This document shows positions 42,370 to 50,591 of a DNA stretch of 52,504 nucleotides, piece after piece. The notes under the pieces were generated by a model, which was not told where the DNA came from, searched no databases, and worked only from the letters and a program-made list of their open reading frames with translations. The stretch comes from Bacteroidota bacterium (GTDB lineage Bacteria; Bacteroidota; Bacteroidia; Flavobacteriales; Flavobacteriaceae), in assembly GCA_023390775.1 (NCBI GenBank), contig JAEWCF010000020.1, positions 1-52,504 on the forward strand, written 5' to 3'. How positions within the stretch are numbered: position 1 is the stretch's first letter; every line of letters starts with the position of its first letter. The translations under genes and the position numbers were made by a program.

Positions 42370-42916
42370 TTTCGTAATTTTTTAAGGTTGCGACCTGTTC
42401 CTGCAGGATCCGTCGGGCGTGCGAGAGTTGCGATTTGGACGTTCCCTCGCTGATGTTCAGCATTTCGGCGATCTCCCGGTGTTTGTACCCTTCTATGGCG
42501 TACAGGTTAAAGATCATGCGGTATCCGTCGGGCAGGCTGTCGATGAGGAACTGGATGTCGTCCACGCTCATGCCGCTCTCGATGTTGTTGGCCGAGTCTT
42601 CGGTCACGAATTCGTCTTCCAGGAAACTCACCTTTTTTTGCGCCCGGATGAAAGAGATGCATTCGTTCACCATGATGCGCCGGATCCAGCCTTCAAAACT
42701 GCCCTTGTTCTCGAAATTCGCGATGTTGGCAAAAACCTTCATGAAAGCGGTGATCATGATGTCTTCGGCGTGGTGGATGTCCCTCACATAGGTCCTGCAA
42801 ACGCTAAGCATCTTTCCCGAGTACCGCGAGTAGATCTGGTGCTGCGCATGACGGTTGTTTTGCGTTGCGAGCGCAATGAGATCGTTTTGTTGCCGATGTA
42901 AGTCAATTACTTTCAA
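42356..42916 (-). CDS. ECF-type RNA polymerase sigma factor
   Basis: The 186-residue product has sigma region 2 (AQHQIYSRYSGKMLSVCRTY; HHAEDIMITAFMKVFANI; FEGWIRRIMVNECISFIR) and region 4 (LPDGYRMIFNLYAIEGYKHR, then EIAEMLNISEGTSKSQL), as in extracytoplasmic-function sigma factors. The start appears to be a TTG at 42916 (LKVIDLHRQQ); no ATG or GTG lies upstream in frame before a stop. It is co-transcribed with an anti-sigma-like gene and a barrel gene, so it probably governs an envelope response. Confidence 0.92.
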   Translation of the reverse strand: MKVIDLHRQQNDLIALATQNNRHAQHQIYSRYSGKMLSVCRTYVRDIHHAEDIMITAFMKVFANIANFENKGSFEGWIRRIMVNECISFIRAQKKVSFLEDEFVTEDSANNIESGMSVDDIQFLIDSLPDGYRMIFNLYAIEGYKHREIAEMLNISEGTSKSQLSHARRILQEQVATLKNYENGTN

Positions 42917-43033
42917 AGCCTGGTCAGCGTTTCTAAGGGTAAAGACGGAAATGGTTCAGAAAGGGTTGCATGGGGATGGAAAAAAATTCAGTTTATTTTA
43001 CAATCTGTTGATTTACAGATGGTATTTCGGTTG

Positions 43034-43120
43034 TAGGTTATGGGTTATGGGTTGTGAGTATTGGGTTGTGAGTATTGGGTTGTGGGATTAGGACCGTAAA
43101 CCGTAAACTGTAAACCGTAA
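43034..43120. repeat. Two short-word repeat patches between the sigma and polyprenyl synthase genes
   Basis: In the gap 42917-43136 there is no gene. About 43034-43086 repeats TATGGGTTGTGAGTATTGGGTTG-like words cut to units of 7-15 bases (GGGTTATGG, GGGTTGTGAGTATT). 43093-43120 repeats ACCGTAA four times with small changes. Both resemble the stuttering words in the other gaps in style but not in sequence. Confidence 0.7.
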
Positions 43121-43136
43121 CGTCAATCAACCAATC

Positions 43137-44114
43137 TTAAATTTTCCTTTCAATCACGTAGTTGACCATCAGCGCCAGCGATGCCTTGTACTCGCTATCC
43201 GGAAAATCCTCCAGCAGCGCAAGTGCCTGGCGTTGGAAATCGTGCATGCGGCCTTCGGCGTAGGATAGCCCCTGGTGCGACTTGACAAAATCGATCACCT
43301 CGCGCACGCGTTTGCGGTTTTTGTTGTGGTTCTTGATGGAGTTGATCAGCCATCGTTTTTGTGCCGATTTGCAGTTGTTGAGCACATGGATCAGCGGCAG
43401 GGTCATCTTTTGTTCCTTGATATCGATCCCGGTCGGTTTGCCGATGGCCTCGTCGGTATAATCAAAAAGATCGTCCTTGATCTGGAACGCCATCCCGATG
43501 AGTTCGCCAAAATACCGCATCCTTTCCACGACGGCATCGTCCTCGCTTACCGATCGGGCGCCAAGCGCACAGCAGGCCGCGATAAGGGTCGCCGTCTTTT
43601 TGCGGATGATGTCGTAATAGACGTCTTCGGTAATGTCGAGCCTGCGCGCCTTTTCGATCTGGAGAAGTTCTCCTTCGCTCATCTCGCGCACCGCCACCGA
43701 TATGATCCGCAACAGGTCAAAGTCGCCGTGATCGATGGACAGTAACAGGCCTTTCGACAAAAGATAATCGCCTACCAAAACGGCGATCTTGTTCTTCCAA
43801 AGGGCATTGATGGAAAAGAATCCGCGGCGGCGGTTGGAATCGTCCACCACATCGTCGTGAACGAGGGTCGCCGTGTGGATAAGTTCAATGACCGAGGCAC
43901 CGCGGTAAGTCCTCTCGTTCACCGTTCCCCCCGACACCATCTTGGCCGACAGGAAAACAAACATCGGGCGCATCTGCTTGCCCTTACGGTTCACGATGTA
44001 ATAGGTAATGCGGTTTAGCAGCGCGACCCGCGAACTCATCGATTCGTGGAACTTCTTTTCAAAAAGTTCCATTTCCCCCGCGATGGGCAATTTTATCTGC
44101 TCGGTGATTTTCAT
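43137..44114 (-). CDS. Polyprenyl diphosphate synthase (long-chain trans-isoprenyl)
   Basis: It elongates farnesyl or geranyl diphosphate with isopentenyl diphosphate units, most likely making the side chain of menaquinone. The 325-residue product has the two Asp-rich motifs, DDVVDD (87-92) and DDLFD (214-218), with KGKQMRPMFVFLSAK and GKPTGIDIKEQKMTLPL nearby. It resembles the octaprenyl/solanesyl (IspB-like) class; exact chain length cannot be told. A near-consensus box (TATCTTTA on the minus strand at 44120-44127) could be its promoter. Confidence 0.93.
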   Translation of the reverse strand: MKITEQIKLPIAGEMELFEKKFHESMSSRVALLNRITYYIVNRKGKQMRPMFVFLSAKMVSGGTVNERTYRGASVIELIHTATLVHDDVVDDSNRRRGFFSINALWKNKIAVLVGDYLLSKGLLLSIDHGDFDLLRIISVAVREMSEGELLQIEKARRLDITEDVYYDIIRKKTATLIAACCALGARSVSEDDAVVERMRYFGELIGMAFQIKDDLFDYTDEAIGKPTGIDIKEQKMTLPLIHVLNNCKSAQKRWLINSIKNHNKNRKRVREVIDFVKSHQGLSYAEGRMHDFQRQALALLEDFPDSEYKASLALMVNYVIERKI

Positions 44115-44132
44115 CGGCGTAAAGATACTCCT

Positions 44133-44140
44133 TAGCTTTG
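44133..44140 (+). promoter_or_regulatory. Promoter -7 box of lipoprotein gene
   Basis: TAGCTTTG is an exact TAnnTTTG match about 70 bases before the ATG at 44212, back to back with the polyprenyl synthase gene. Confidence 0.45.
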
Positions 44141-44211
44141 TAATCTTAAAAGTTATTGGATTTTAAACCCTCGTGGCCCTTAAACGTCCAAGCCAGCCTA
44201 AAACCACAACC

Positions 44212-45036
44212 ATGAAAAAATTATTATTCCTCACCGTGATTTCCGCCGTGCTGATGGCGGGTTGCGACAAGAATGACAGCGATTCCGGAAACGGAACTGA
44301 AAATGCGGCGCGCATCGATTATGAACTCGACCTGATTGCCGACGACGTCTCCAACATTGCCGAAGAACAATATTTCGCCGCGCAGGCCGCATCGGGTAAA
44401 ACGGTTACCGCTTCCCTGCCCGATTGCGCCCAGGTTACCATGACGACTTCGGGAAATACGTGGACGCGGACCATTGATTTTGGGGACGGTTGCGAAATGC
44501 CGAACGGGAATATCCTTTCAGGTACGATCGTCATCAGCGGCACCGCGGATTTTTCGGCGCAACAGGCCACCATCTCCTACACTTTCATCGATTTTCACCA
44601 CAACAACAGGCTGGTCGAAGGCAATAGAACCGTTGTAAGGACCATTCAATCCACATCGGCACAGGCCGAACCCCATCCTGTGGCAACCATTTCGCTTGAC
44701 ATGACCGTCACCTATCCAAACGGAAATGTTTACGGCCGCGAGGGCAACCGCATCCGCGAATTCGTTCATGGCTACAACACTCCTGATTTAATGGCCGACA
44801 ACATCTTTGAGATCACCGGCAATTGGGCCACGATTTTCCCCAACGGCGACATCCGCGAAACCACGGTCGCAGAGCCGCTTACCAAACGCATGGATTGCCC
44901 CCGGATCGTAAGCGGGGTGCTTGCCATCGTACAAAACACCAACATCGGGGAGCTCGATTATGGCGATGGCGAGTGCGACAATCTCGCGGTCCTCACGATA
45001 AACGGACAGTCCACGACGATTACTTTAGGAAACTAA
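44212..45036 (+). CDS. Lipoprotein of unknown function
   Basis: The ATG at 44212 gives 274 residues with a lipoprotein signal peptide and lipobox VLMAGC (C18), followed by DKNDSDSG, an acidic stretch resembling a surface-export tag. An upstream GTG at 44173 would spoil the signal peptide. The mature protein is rich in Thr, Asn and Ile and looks beta-structured (TTSGNTWTRTIDFGDGCEMP; SGTIVISGTADFS; DYGDGECDNLAVLTINGQST). It has four further cysteines, possibly in two disulfides. I do not recognise the family. Confidence 0.82.
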   Translation: MKKLLFLTVISAVLMAGCDKNDSDSGNGTENAARIDYELDLIADDVSNIAEEQYFAAQAASGKTVTASLPDCAQVTMTTSGNTWTRTIDFGDGCEMPNGNILSGTIVISGTADFSAQQATISYTFIDFHHNNRLVEGNRTVVRTIQSTSAQAEPHPVATISLDMTVTYPNGNVYGREGNRIREFVHGYNTPDLMADNIFEITGNWATIFPNGDIRETTVAEPLTKRMDCPRIVSGVLAIVQNTNIGELDYGDGECDNLAVLTINGQSTTITLGN

Positions 45037-45059
45037 AAGATGCCCTTCGGGGCATTTTT
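45037..45059. terminator. Bidirectional terminator between the lipoprotein gene and rlmN
   Basis: TGCCC-TTCG-GGGCA, a stem with a stable TTCG tetraloop, flanked by A-rich and T-rich sequence on both sides. It touches the rlmN stop codon. Confidence 0.8.
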
Positions 45060-46095
45060 ATTGCTTGTTGGCGAGTTGCCCGCATGCGGCGTCGATGTCT
45101 TTTCCGCGGCTGCGCCTGACCTTGACCACCACACCGTCGGCCTCGAGCGCACGGATGTAGGCCATGATCGCGGCCTCATCGGCTTGCTGGAATTCACCGT
45201 CGTCGATGGGATTGTATTCGATCAGGTTGACCTTGCAGGGAACATGGCGGCAAAATTTCACCAGTGCCTGTACCGATTCGGCGTTGTCGTTGATGCCTTT
45301 CCAGACCACGTATTCATAGGTCACGCGGCTCTTGGTTTTGGAATACCAGTATTCAAGTGCCTGACGCAGATCGGTCAGCGGAAAATTCACGCTGAAAGGC
45401 ATGATCCTGTTCCTGATTTCCTCTATGGCCGAATGGAGCGAAACCGCGAGCTTGAACTTGGGGCCTTCATCGGCGAGTTTGCGGATCATTTTGGGGATTC
45501 CCGATGTTGAAAGCGTGATGCGCTTCGGCGACATGTTGAGTCCTTCGGGAGAGGTGATTTTCTCAACTGCCTTGAGGACGTTTGGATAGTTCATGAGCGG
45601 TTCGCCCATTCCCATGAAGACGATGTTGGAAAGCGGTCGGTTGTGGTACAGGCGGCTTTCGGCATCGATGGCCACCACCTGGTCGTAGATTTCATCGGGA
45701 TTGAGGTTGCGCATGCGCTTGAGCCTTGCCGTCGCGCAAAAATTGCAGTCCAGGCTACAGCCCACTTGTGACGAAACGCAGGCAGTGGTGCGTGTTTCGG
45801 TGGGAATCAGGACCGATTCCACGACCAGGCCATCGTGCAACCGCACGGCGTTCTTCACAGTCCCGTCGCTTGAGCGCTGCATCTGGTCCACCTTGATGTG
45901 GTTGATCACGAAATGCGCGTCCAGCATCCCACGCGTGCCCACCGACAGATTGGTCATGTCCTCGAAGGAATGGGCCCCTTTCTGCCAAAGCCACTCATAC
46001 ACCTGGTTCCCGCGGAAGGCCTTGTCTCCCTGCGACACGAAAAAATCCCGCAATTCCTCGCGGCTGAGCGCCCGGATGTCCTTTTTGGTTTCCAC
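45058..46095 (-). CDS. rlmN: Dual-specificity RNA methyltransferase RlmN (23S rRNA A2503 / tRNA A37)
   Basis: A radical SAM enzyme that methylates C2 of A2503 in 23S rRNA and of A37 in some tRNAs. The 345-residue product has the 4Fe-4S motif CSLDCNFC with C113, C117 and C120, IVFMGMGEPLMNYPN, RITLSTSGIPKMI, and the second catalytic cysteine near the end (IDAACGQLA). The start is a GTG at 46095. An exact TAnnTTTG box at 46100-46107 lies so close that the message would be almost leaderless. Confidence 0.96.
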   Translation of the reverse strand: METKKDIRALSREELRDFFVSQGDKAFRGNQVYEWLWQKGAHSFEDMTNLSVGTRGMLDAHFVINHIKVDQMQRSSDGTVKNAVRLHDGLVVESVLIPTETRTTACVSSQVGCSLDCNFCATARLKRMRNLNPDEIYDQVVAIDAESRLYHNRPLSNIVFMGMGEPLMNYPNVLKAVEKITSPEGLNMSPKRITLSTSGIPKMIRKLADEGPKFKLAVSLHSAIEEIRNRIMPFSVNFPLTDLRQALEYWYSKTKSRVTYEYVVWKGINDNAESVQALVKFCRHVPCKVNLIEYNPIDDGEFQQADEAAIMAYIRALEADGVVVKVRRSRGKDIDAACGQLANKQ

Positions 46096-46099
46096 GGCG

Positions 46100-46107
46100 C
46101 AAATTTA
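46100..46107 (-). promoter_or_regulatory. Promoter -7 box of rlmN
   Basis: Minus-strand TAAATTTG matches TAnnTTTG. The GTG start codon begins only four bases beyond it, where transcription itself should start. Confidence 0.5.
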
Positions 46108-46140
46108 GTTTAAAATGAACCGATTGCCCCCGTGTTTTGC

Positions 46141-46148
46141 TAATTTTG
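46141..46148 (+). promoter_or_regulatory. Promoter -7 box of O-methyltransferase gene
   Basis: TAATTTTG is an exact TAnnTTTG match 15 bases before the ATG at 46164. It decides against an upstream TTG start at 46137. Confidence 0.6.
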
Positions 46149-46163
46149 GGAAAGCCAACTTTT

Positions 46164-46805
46164 ATGCATTTCATTTCCCCGGAACTCGAGCGTTACATCG
46201 AAATCCATTCGCAACCAGAACCTGAAGTACTCGCACGCCTGAACCGCGAAACGCACCTCAAGGTCCTTCAGCCCAGAATGCTGAGCGGCCACTTCCAGGG
46301 GCGGGTGCTGAGCATGATTTCCAAGCTTGTCAGGCCTTCGGTGATCTTGGAAATCGGGACCTATACGGGTTATTCGGCTATTTGCCTTGCGGAAGGCTTG
46401 GCAGGCGACGGCACCCTGCACACCATCGACATCAAGGAAGAATTGCAGGACTTACAACGGCGGTATTTTGACCAGTCCGGTTTCGGCCAAAAGATTGTGC
46501 AACATCTGGGACCCGCGCTTGAGGTCATACCGGCGCTCAACACCTCTCCCGACCTTGTCTTCATCGACGCCGACAAGGAAAATTATATCCACTATTATGA
46601 AATGGTAGTGCCGATGATGAAACGCGGTGGGATCATCCTATCGGACAATGTCCTGTGGAGCGGCAAAGTATTGGAGGAGACATCGGCAACCGACAAAAGC
46701 ACGAAAGCGCTCCTGGAATACAACAAGCGCATCGCCACCGATCCCCGCGTGGAAACCGTTCTGCTCCCCATCCGCGACGGGCTAAACGTTACCCGGGTGG
46801 TCTAA
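46164..46805 (+). CDS. SAM-dependent O-methyltransferase (catechol/caffeoyl-CoA-like)
   Basis: The 213-residue product belongs to the O-methyltransferase family 3 group. Motifs are ILEIGTYTGYSAICLAEGL (SAM loop), LHTIDIKEEL, DLVFIDADKENY (metal-binding Asp residues) and GIILSDNVLWSGKV. It acts in the cytoplasm on an unidentified small phenolic or other hydroxyl substrate. The ATG at 46164 is placed correctly after the promoter box. Its last 24 bases overlap the end of the PAP2 gene on the other strand. Confidence 0.92.
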   Translation: MHFISPELERYIEIHSQPEPEVLARLNRETHLKVLQPRMLSGHFQGRVLSMISKLVRPSVILEIGTYTGYSAICLAEGLAGDGTLHTIDIKEELQDLQRRYFDQSGFGQKIVQHLGPALEVIPALNTSPDLVFIDADKENYIHYYEMVVPMMKRGGIILSDNVLWSGKVLEETSATDKSTKALLEYNKRIATDPRVETVLLPIRDGLNVTRVV

Positions 46806-47378
46806 CATTCCCTTTTCTTTCGGGAAGAAGTGATCGCGAAGGTTGCGATAGAGTTGCCAATGCAGCGCGGCCATGAGGGCTCCCCAACCGTATCCGCAAA
46901 AGATATCAAGCGGATAGTGAAGCCCCAGATAGATCCTGCTGTAGGCGAAGATAAACGGCCAGATGAAGAAAAAGCCCATGTACTTGACGTAAGGCCTCAG
47001 AACCAGGAAGAGGAACATCGCGCCCGCCATCGAATTGGACGCGTGGCCCGAAAAGAAACTGAATGACTTTCGCGATTGCACGATGCGCATAATGCCCTCG
47101 AAATCGGCGTTGTTGACCGGCCGTGCCCGCTGGAAATAATTTTTGACGAGGTTTGTCGTCTGGTCGGTCACCGTCAGCAGCAATGCAATGAGCACGCAGA
47201 TCAGGATCACGTGCCGCCAACCCAAATGTTTGAAAAGCAGGTAAAGCACAATAGCGAACACCGGCACCCAGTTGAACTGCTTGGTGATGAACAACCAGAA
47301 CCAATCCCAGGATTCCGATCCCAGGCCGTTGAGGAACAGGAAAAGTTCCTCGTCCATTTTGAGCGCGCGTTCAAGCAT
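46782..47378 (-). CDS. PAP2-family membrane phosphatase
   Basis: The 198-residue product has about five or six membrane helices and the type 2 phosphatidic acid phosphatase signature: K-x6-RP as KNYFQRARP, a second motif SFFSGHAS (usually PSGH; here FSGH), and SRIYLGLHYPLD. Possible substrates are undecaprenyl diphosphate, phosphatidate or lipid A. Given the cell-wall context of the genome, undecaprenyl diphosphate recycling is attractive but unproven. The start overlaps the tatA stop as TGATG (one shared base). Confidence 0.9.
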   Translation of the reverse strand: MLERALKMDEELFLFLNGLGSESWDWFWLFITKQFNWVPVFAIVLYLLFKHLGWRHVILICVLIALLLTVTDQTTNLVKNYFQRARPVNNADFEGIMRIVQSRKSFSFFSGHASNSMAGAMFLFLVLRPYVKYMGFFFIWPFIFAYSRIYLGLHYPLDIFCGYGWGALMAALHWQLYRNLRDHFFPKEKGMLDHPGNV

Positions 47379-47740
47379 CAGCGTTGGCGCTTGATTGGGC
47401 CCTCGGGCTGGTTTTCAATTGGATCATTATCAGGCCGGGAATTGTTTGTACTGAAAACGTCATCCACGCGCGCGGCTTCGTTGCTCTCGGTGACCATGGT
47501 GGTAAAGCTCTCCTTAGCCTTCGCGATCTCGTCCGAAATTCCGCCCGTGAGCGTGTTGCGGTCCAATCCGGCGTCGGCTGCGCCGCTGCGGATCTCGTTC
47601 TTGATGTCGTTGGTGGCGTTTCGCAATTGGGCCATGCCCTTGCCAAGTGTCCGCGCGATCTCAGGGATCTTGTCGGACCCAAAAAACATCAGCACGACCA
47701 AAATGATAAACAGGAATTCTCCCCCGCCGATCCCAAACAT
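47378..47740 (-). CDS. tatA: Sec-independent protein translocase TatA-like subunit
   Basis: The 120-residue product has the typical TatA/B architecture: a short N terminus (MFGIGGGEF), one membrane helix (LFIILVVLMFFG, ~10-21), the amphipathic helix SDKIPEIARTLGKGMAQLRN, and a variable acidic tail. It would take part in export of folded proteins with twin-arginine signals. TatA and TatB types are hard to separate here; FFGSDKIPEIAR points to TatA/E. tatC is not in the window. An exact TAnnTTTG box lies just upstream. Confidence 0.88.
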   Translation of the reverse strand: MFGIGGGEFLFIILVVLMFFGSDKIPEIARTLGKGMAQLRNATNDIKNEIRSGAADAGLDRNTLTGGISDEIAKAKESFTTMVTESNEAARVDDVFSTNNSRPDNDPIENQPEGPIKRQR

Positions 47741-47759
47741 ACCAAACGCTTTAGCCCGG

Positions 47760-47767
47760 CAAAGTTA
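47760..47767 (-). promoter_or_regulatory. Promoter -7 box of tatA
   Basis: Minus-strand TAACTTTG is an exact TAnnTTTG match 20 bases before the tatA ATG. Confidence 0.55.
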
Positions 47768-47808
47768 CAAAGTTGCGCGCTTTGGCCGGGCCGCTTAACA
47801 AATTATTC

Positions 47809-50043
47809 TCAGTCAAATTTTGACTTCCCCTCCTGCTTGGGCCATGTGTTGTTCGAAGTGTCCACATCGGCGGTCTCGAGCTTGGGATCGACGGTGATCT
47901 TTGAAACTTCCTTCTGTGAGGCGAAAACCCGCGTCACCTGTGCATCGTTCATCCGCCAAATCTGCGCGGGGAAACGATGCTCCTCGGTCGTGCCGTCGGC
48001 AAAGGTAAGCTCCACGATTACGGGCATCACCAGCCCGCCCGGTTTGTCAAAAGTCACTTGGTAGAAATACTTGGGATCTTTTAGGGCAGCGCGTTGTTCG
48101 GCGGTGAAATTCTGCTCGATGTACTCGTCGAAAGGCTTGATGCTTTTTCGGTCAAAGGCCTTTTTGAGTTCGGGCTTCATGTCCGATGCCTCGGGCACCA
48201 TGTACACAAGCGGGCCGGCGTTGGTGGTGCGGCGGCGGCGTGGCTGTTGCATCGGTTTGGCGTCTTTCGGCGCTTCGGAACTTACGAAATAACGCTTGAC
48301 CTCCTTGATGCCGATGTCGACATTATCGGTCGTATAGAACCATCCGCGCCAGAACCAGTCCAAATCAACCCCCGATGCGTCTTCCATCGTCCTGAAGAAA
48401 TCCTCAGGTGTCGGGTGCTTGAATTTCCAGCGGTGCGAGTAGGTCTTGAATGCATAATCAAAGAGTTCGCGGCCCATAATTGTCTCGCGCAAAATATTGA
48501 GGCCGGCTGCGGGTTTTCCGTATGCATTGTTCCCGAATTGACGAATGGATTCGGAGTTGGTCATGATCGGCTCCAGTCCGGCTTGCGAACCCGCCATATA
48601 CGGCACGATCAGTTTCGCAGGGCCACGGTCAACGGGGAAAGTCGGCTCCCACTCGATCTCGGTCAGGTATTCGAGGAAGGTGTTGAGCCCTTCGTCCATC
48701 CACGTCCATTGCCTTTCATCCGAATTGACGATCATCGGAAAGAAATTATGCCCCACCTCGTGGATGATGACGCCCATCATTCCATACTTGGTCCGGTCCG
48801 GCGTAATTTTCGTCTCGGGATCCGGGCGGCCGAAATTCCAACAGATCATCGGGTATTCCATCCCCTGGTCCTGCGCATTCACCGAAATTGCCTTTGGATA
48901 GGGATAATCGAACGTGTATTTTGAATAGGTTTTCAGCGTATGCGCCACAATACGTGTGGAATATTCCTCCCAAAGCGGGTTGCCTTCCTTCGGGTACAGC
49001 GAAACGGCCATGACGTCCTTGCCGCCCAATTTGACCGCCATCGCGTCACAGATGAATTTGCGCGAAGTCGAAATCCCGAAGTCGCGCACATTTTCTGCCT
49101 TGAACTTCCAGGTTTTTTTCCTGGTCGAGAATCCTTTTTCGGCTGCCTCGGCTTCCGCCTGCGTCACGATGATGACGGGTTTCTCGTACGATTTCTCGGC
49201 GAGTTGGTAGCGCTTGAGCTGCTCGGCGGTATAGACTTCGGACCGGTTCTGCAAAACGCCCGTCGCGTCGAGGAAATGGTCGGCGGGCACGGTGATGTTC
49301 ACCTCGAAATTGCCAAACGGAAGCGCAAATTCGCCGCTCCCCCAAAACTGCATGTTCTGCCAGCCCTCGACGTCGTTGTAGACCGCCATCCGCGGATAGA
49401 ACTGCGCCAATACGTAGAGGTTGTTGCCGTCCTTGGGGAAATGCTCGTAGCCGGAGCGTCCGCCCTCGACCATGTAATTGTTGATGTTGTACCACCATTT
49501 TATCGAGAAGACAAATTTTTCACCGTGTTTGAGCGGCTTGTCAAGATTGATGCGCATCATCGTTTCATTGACCGTGTGCGAAAGCGGTTTCCCGGCGGCG
49601 TCCCGGACGTATTCGATCTTGAATCCCCCGTCAAATTTCTCCTGCATGTATTTGCGTGCGAACCCGCTGGCCGAAATGGTAGGGTCGGCATAGGTGTTTT
49701 CAACCAAAGGCGATTTTGAGGTTCGCGCCTTTTCGTTTTGGTCAAGCTGTACCCAAAGGTATTCCAGCGGTTCCTTGGCGTTGTTGTGGTACGTGATGGT
49801 CTCGGTGCCATAAAGCCTGGTGCCCTTGTCGTCAAGCTCGATGTCCATCTTGTAATCGGCTTGTTGCTGGTAATATTCAGGTCCCGGAGCACCCGATGCC
49901 GTCCTGTACATATTGGGCGTGGCCATCAGGTCATACATCTGTTTGAACTTGTCGGGATTGGGCGCGACAGCCTTCTTTGCCTCGGGCTGTTGGGCAAACG
50001 ACGGCAATACGGCAATTAGCAATAATGGCAGGATTTTTTTCAT
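47809..50043 (-). CDS. M1 family metallopeptidase (secreted)
   Basis: The 744-residue product has a signal peptide (cut near LPSFAQ) and an M1 aminopeptidase-like catalytic domain. The zinc motif is HEVGH at 428-432 with E451 eighteen residues later (MDEGLNTFLEY). GMEYPM (395-400) corresponds to the exopeptidase GxMEN motif but differs from it. The C-terminal quarter has a helix-rich segment with WFWRGWFYTTDNVDIGIK and a beta domain. It should act in the periplasm or outside. It is the last gene after the DUF6702 and CarboxypepD_reg-like genes on the same strand. Confidence 0.93.
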   Translation of the reverse strand: MKKILPLLLIAVLPSFAQQPEAKKAVAPNPDKFKQMYDLMATPNMYRTASGAPGPEYYQQQADYKMDIELDDKGTRLYGTETITYHNNAKEPLEYLWVQLDQNEKARTSKSPLVENTYADPTISASGFARKYMQEKFDGGFKIEYVRDAAGKPLSHTVNETMMRINLDKPLKHGEKFVFSIKWWYNINNYMVEGGRSGYEHFPKDGNNLYVLAQFYPRMAVYNDVEGWQNMQFWGSGEFALPFGNFEVNITVPADHFLDATGVLQNRSEVYTAEQLKRYQLAEKSYEKPVIIVTQAEAEAAEKGFSTRKKTWKFKAENVRDFGISTSRKFICDAMAVKLGGKDVMAVSLYPKEGNPLWEEYSTRIVAHTLKTYSKYTFDYPYPKAISVNAQDQGMEYPMICWNFGRPDPETKITPDRTKYGMMGVIIHEVGHNFFPMIVNSDERQWTWMDEGLNTFLEYLTEIEWEPTFPVDRGPAKLIVPYMAGSQAGLEPIMTNSESIRQFGNNAYGKPAAGLNILRETIMGRELFDYAFKTYSHRWKFKHPTPEDFFRTMEDASGVDLDWFWRGWFYTTDNVDIGIKEVKRYFVSSEAPKDAKPMQQPRRRRTTNAGPLVYMVPEASDMKPELKKAFDRKSIKPFDEYIEQNFTAEQRAALKDPKYFYQVTFDKPGGLVMPVIVELTFADGTTEEHRFPAQIWRMNDAQVTRVFASQKEVSKITVDPKLETADVDTSNNTWPKQEGKSKFD

Positions 50044-50050
50044 GGTCTGG

Positions 50051-50554
50051 TTAATAGGCTAGTTTGACACGGTCATTTTCAAACGTGAGCAGGTGGCTCG
50101 ATTTTTTTCCGTTGACGTGGGTTTGTATGATGTTTTGTTGTTCCGTTACAAGGTCGGTCAGGATTTTGTCGCGGATTTCCAACGATTTGACACGGGAAAC
50201 ATTAGGAATCACAAAATAACAGATCAGCACGTTGTTTTCAAGTTCAAGCCCCTTGAATTCCGGTGCCGATGGCTTCCCGTTGACGATGATCTGCAAATGC
50301 GACGCAAAATAATCGCGCATCATCTCCTCGTCCCTGGCCGATTGGTCGCGTTCCCCGAACCTTCCCTTGACCTTGTTTTTGATGGCAAGGGCATCGTTCA
50401 GGTCGTCGATGAAAACACGGGACGTGATCTGCAACATTTTTTTCTCCGGCGCGTGGTTGACCTGCAGAATCGCCACATAGAATTTGTGGGTGCCGAATCC
50501 GCTCAACCCCAATCCCGATACCAGCAGCAAAAACAACAAAATCTTTTTGTTCAT
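50051..50554 (-). CDS. DUF6702 family protein
   Basis: The 167-residue product starts with a signal peptide (LLFLLLVSGLGLSGFGTHKF). It then shows the DUF6702 pattern: HKFYVAILQVNHAPEKKMLQ, ITSRVFIDDLNDAL, a basic middle and FENDRVKLAY at the C terminus. It is probably periplasmic. Its function is unknown; in Bacteroidota it is often next to an M1 peptidase gene, as here. Spacing to the M1 gene is seven bases, so the two are co-transcribed. Confidence 0.85.
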   Translation of the reverse strand: MNKKILLFLLLVSGLGLSGFGTHKFYVAILQVNHAPEKKMLQITSRVFIDDLNDALAIKNKVKGRFGERDQSARDEEMMRDYFASHLQIIVNGKPSAPEFKGLELENNVLICYFVIPNVSRVKSLEIRDKILTDLVTEQQNIIQTHVNGKKSSHLLTFENDRVKLAY

Positions 50555-50591
50555 GAAGTAAAAATAGGGAAACGTTTGGCCAAAGAAAAAA

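Noticed and set aside
43034..43120. Possible telomere-like or G-quadruplex array, or CRISPR
   Set aside because: GGGTT words are few and irregular, there are no spacers, and the style is that of the other word-repeat gaps; quadruplex formation was not demonstrable by eye.
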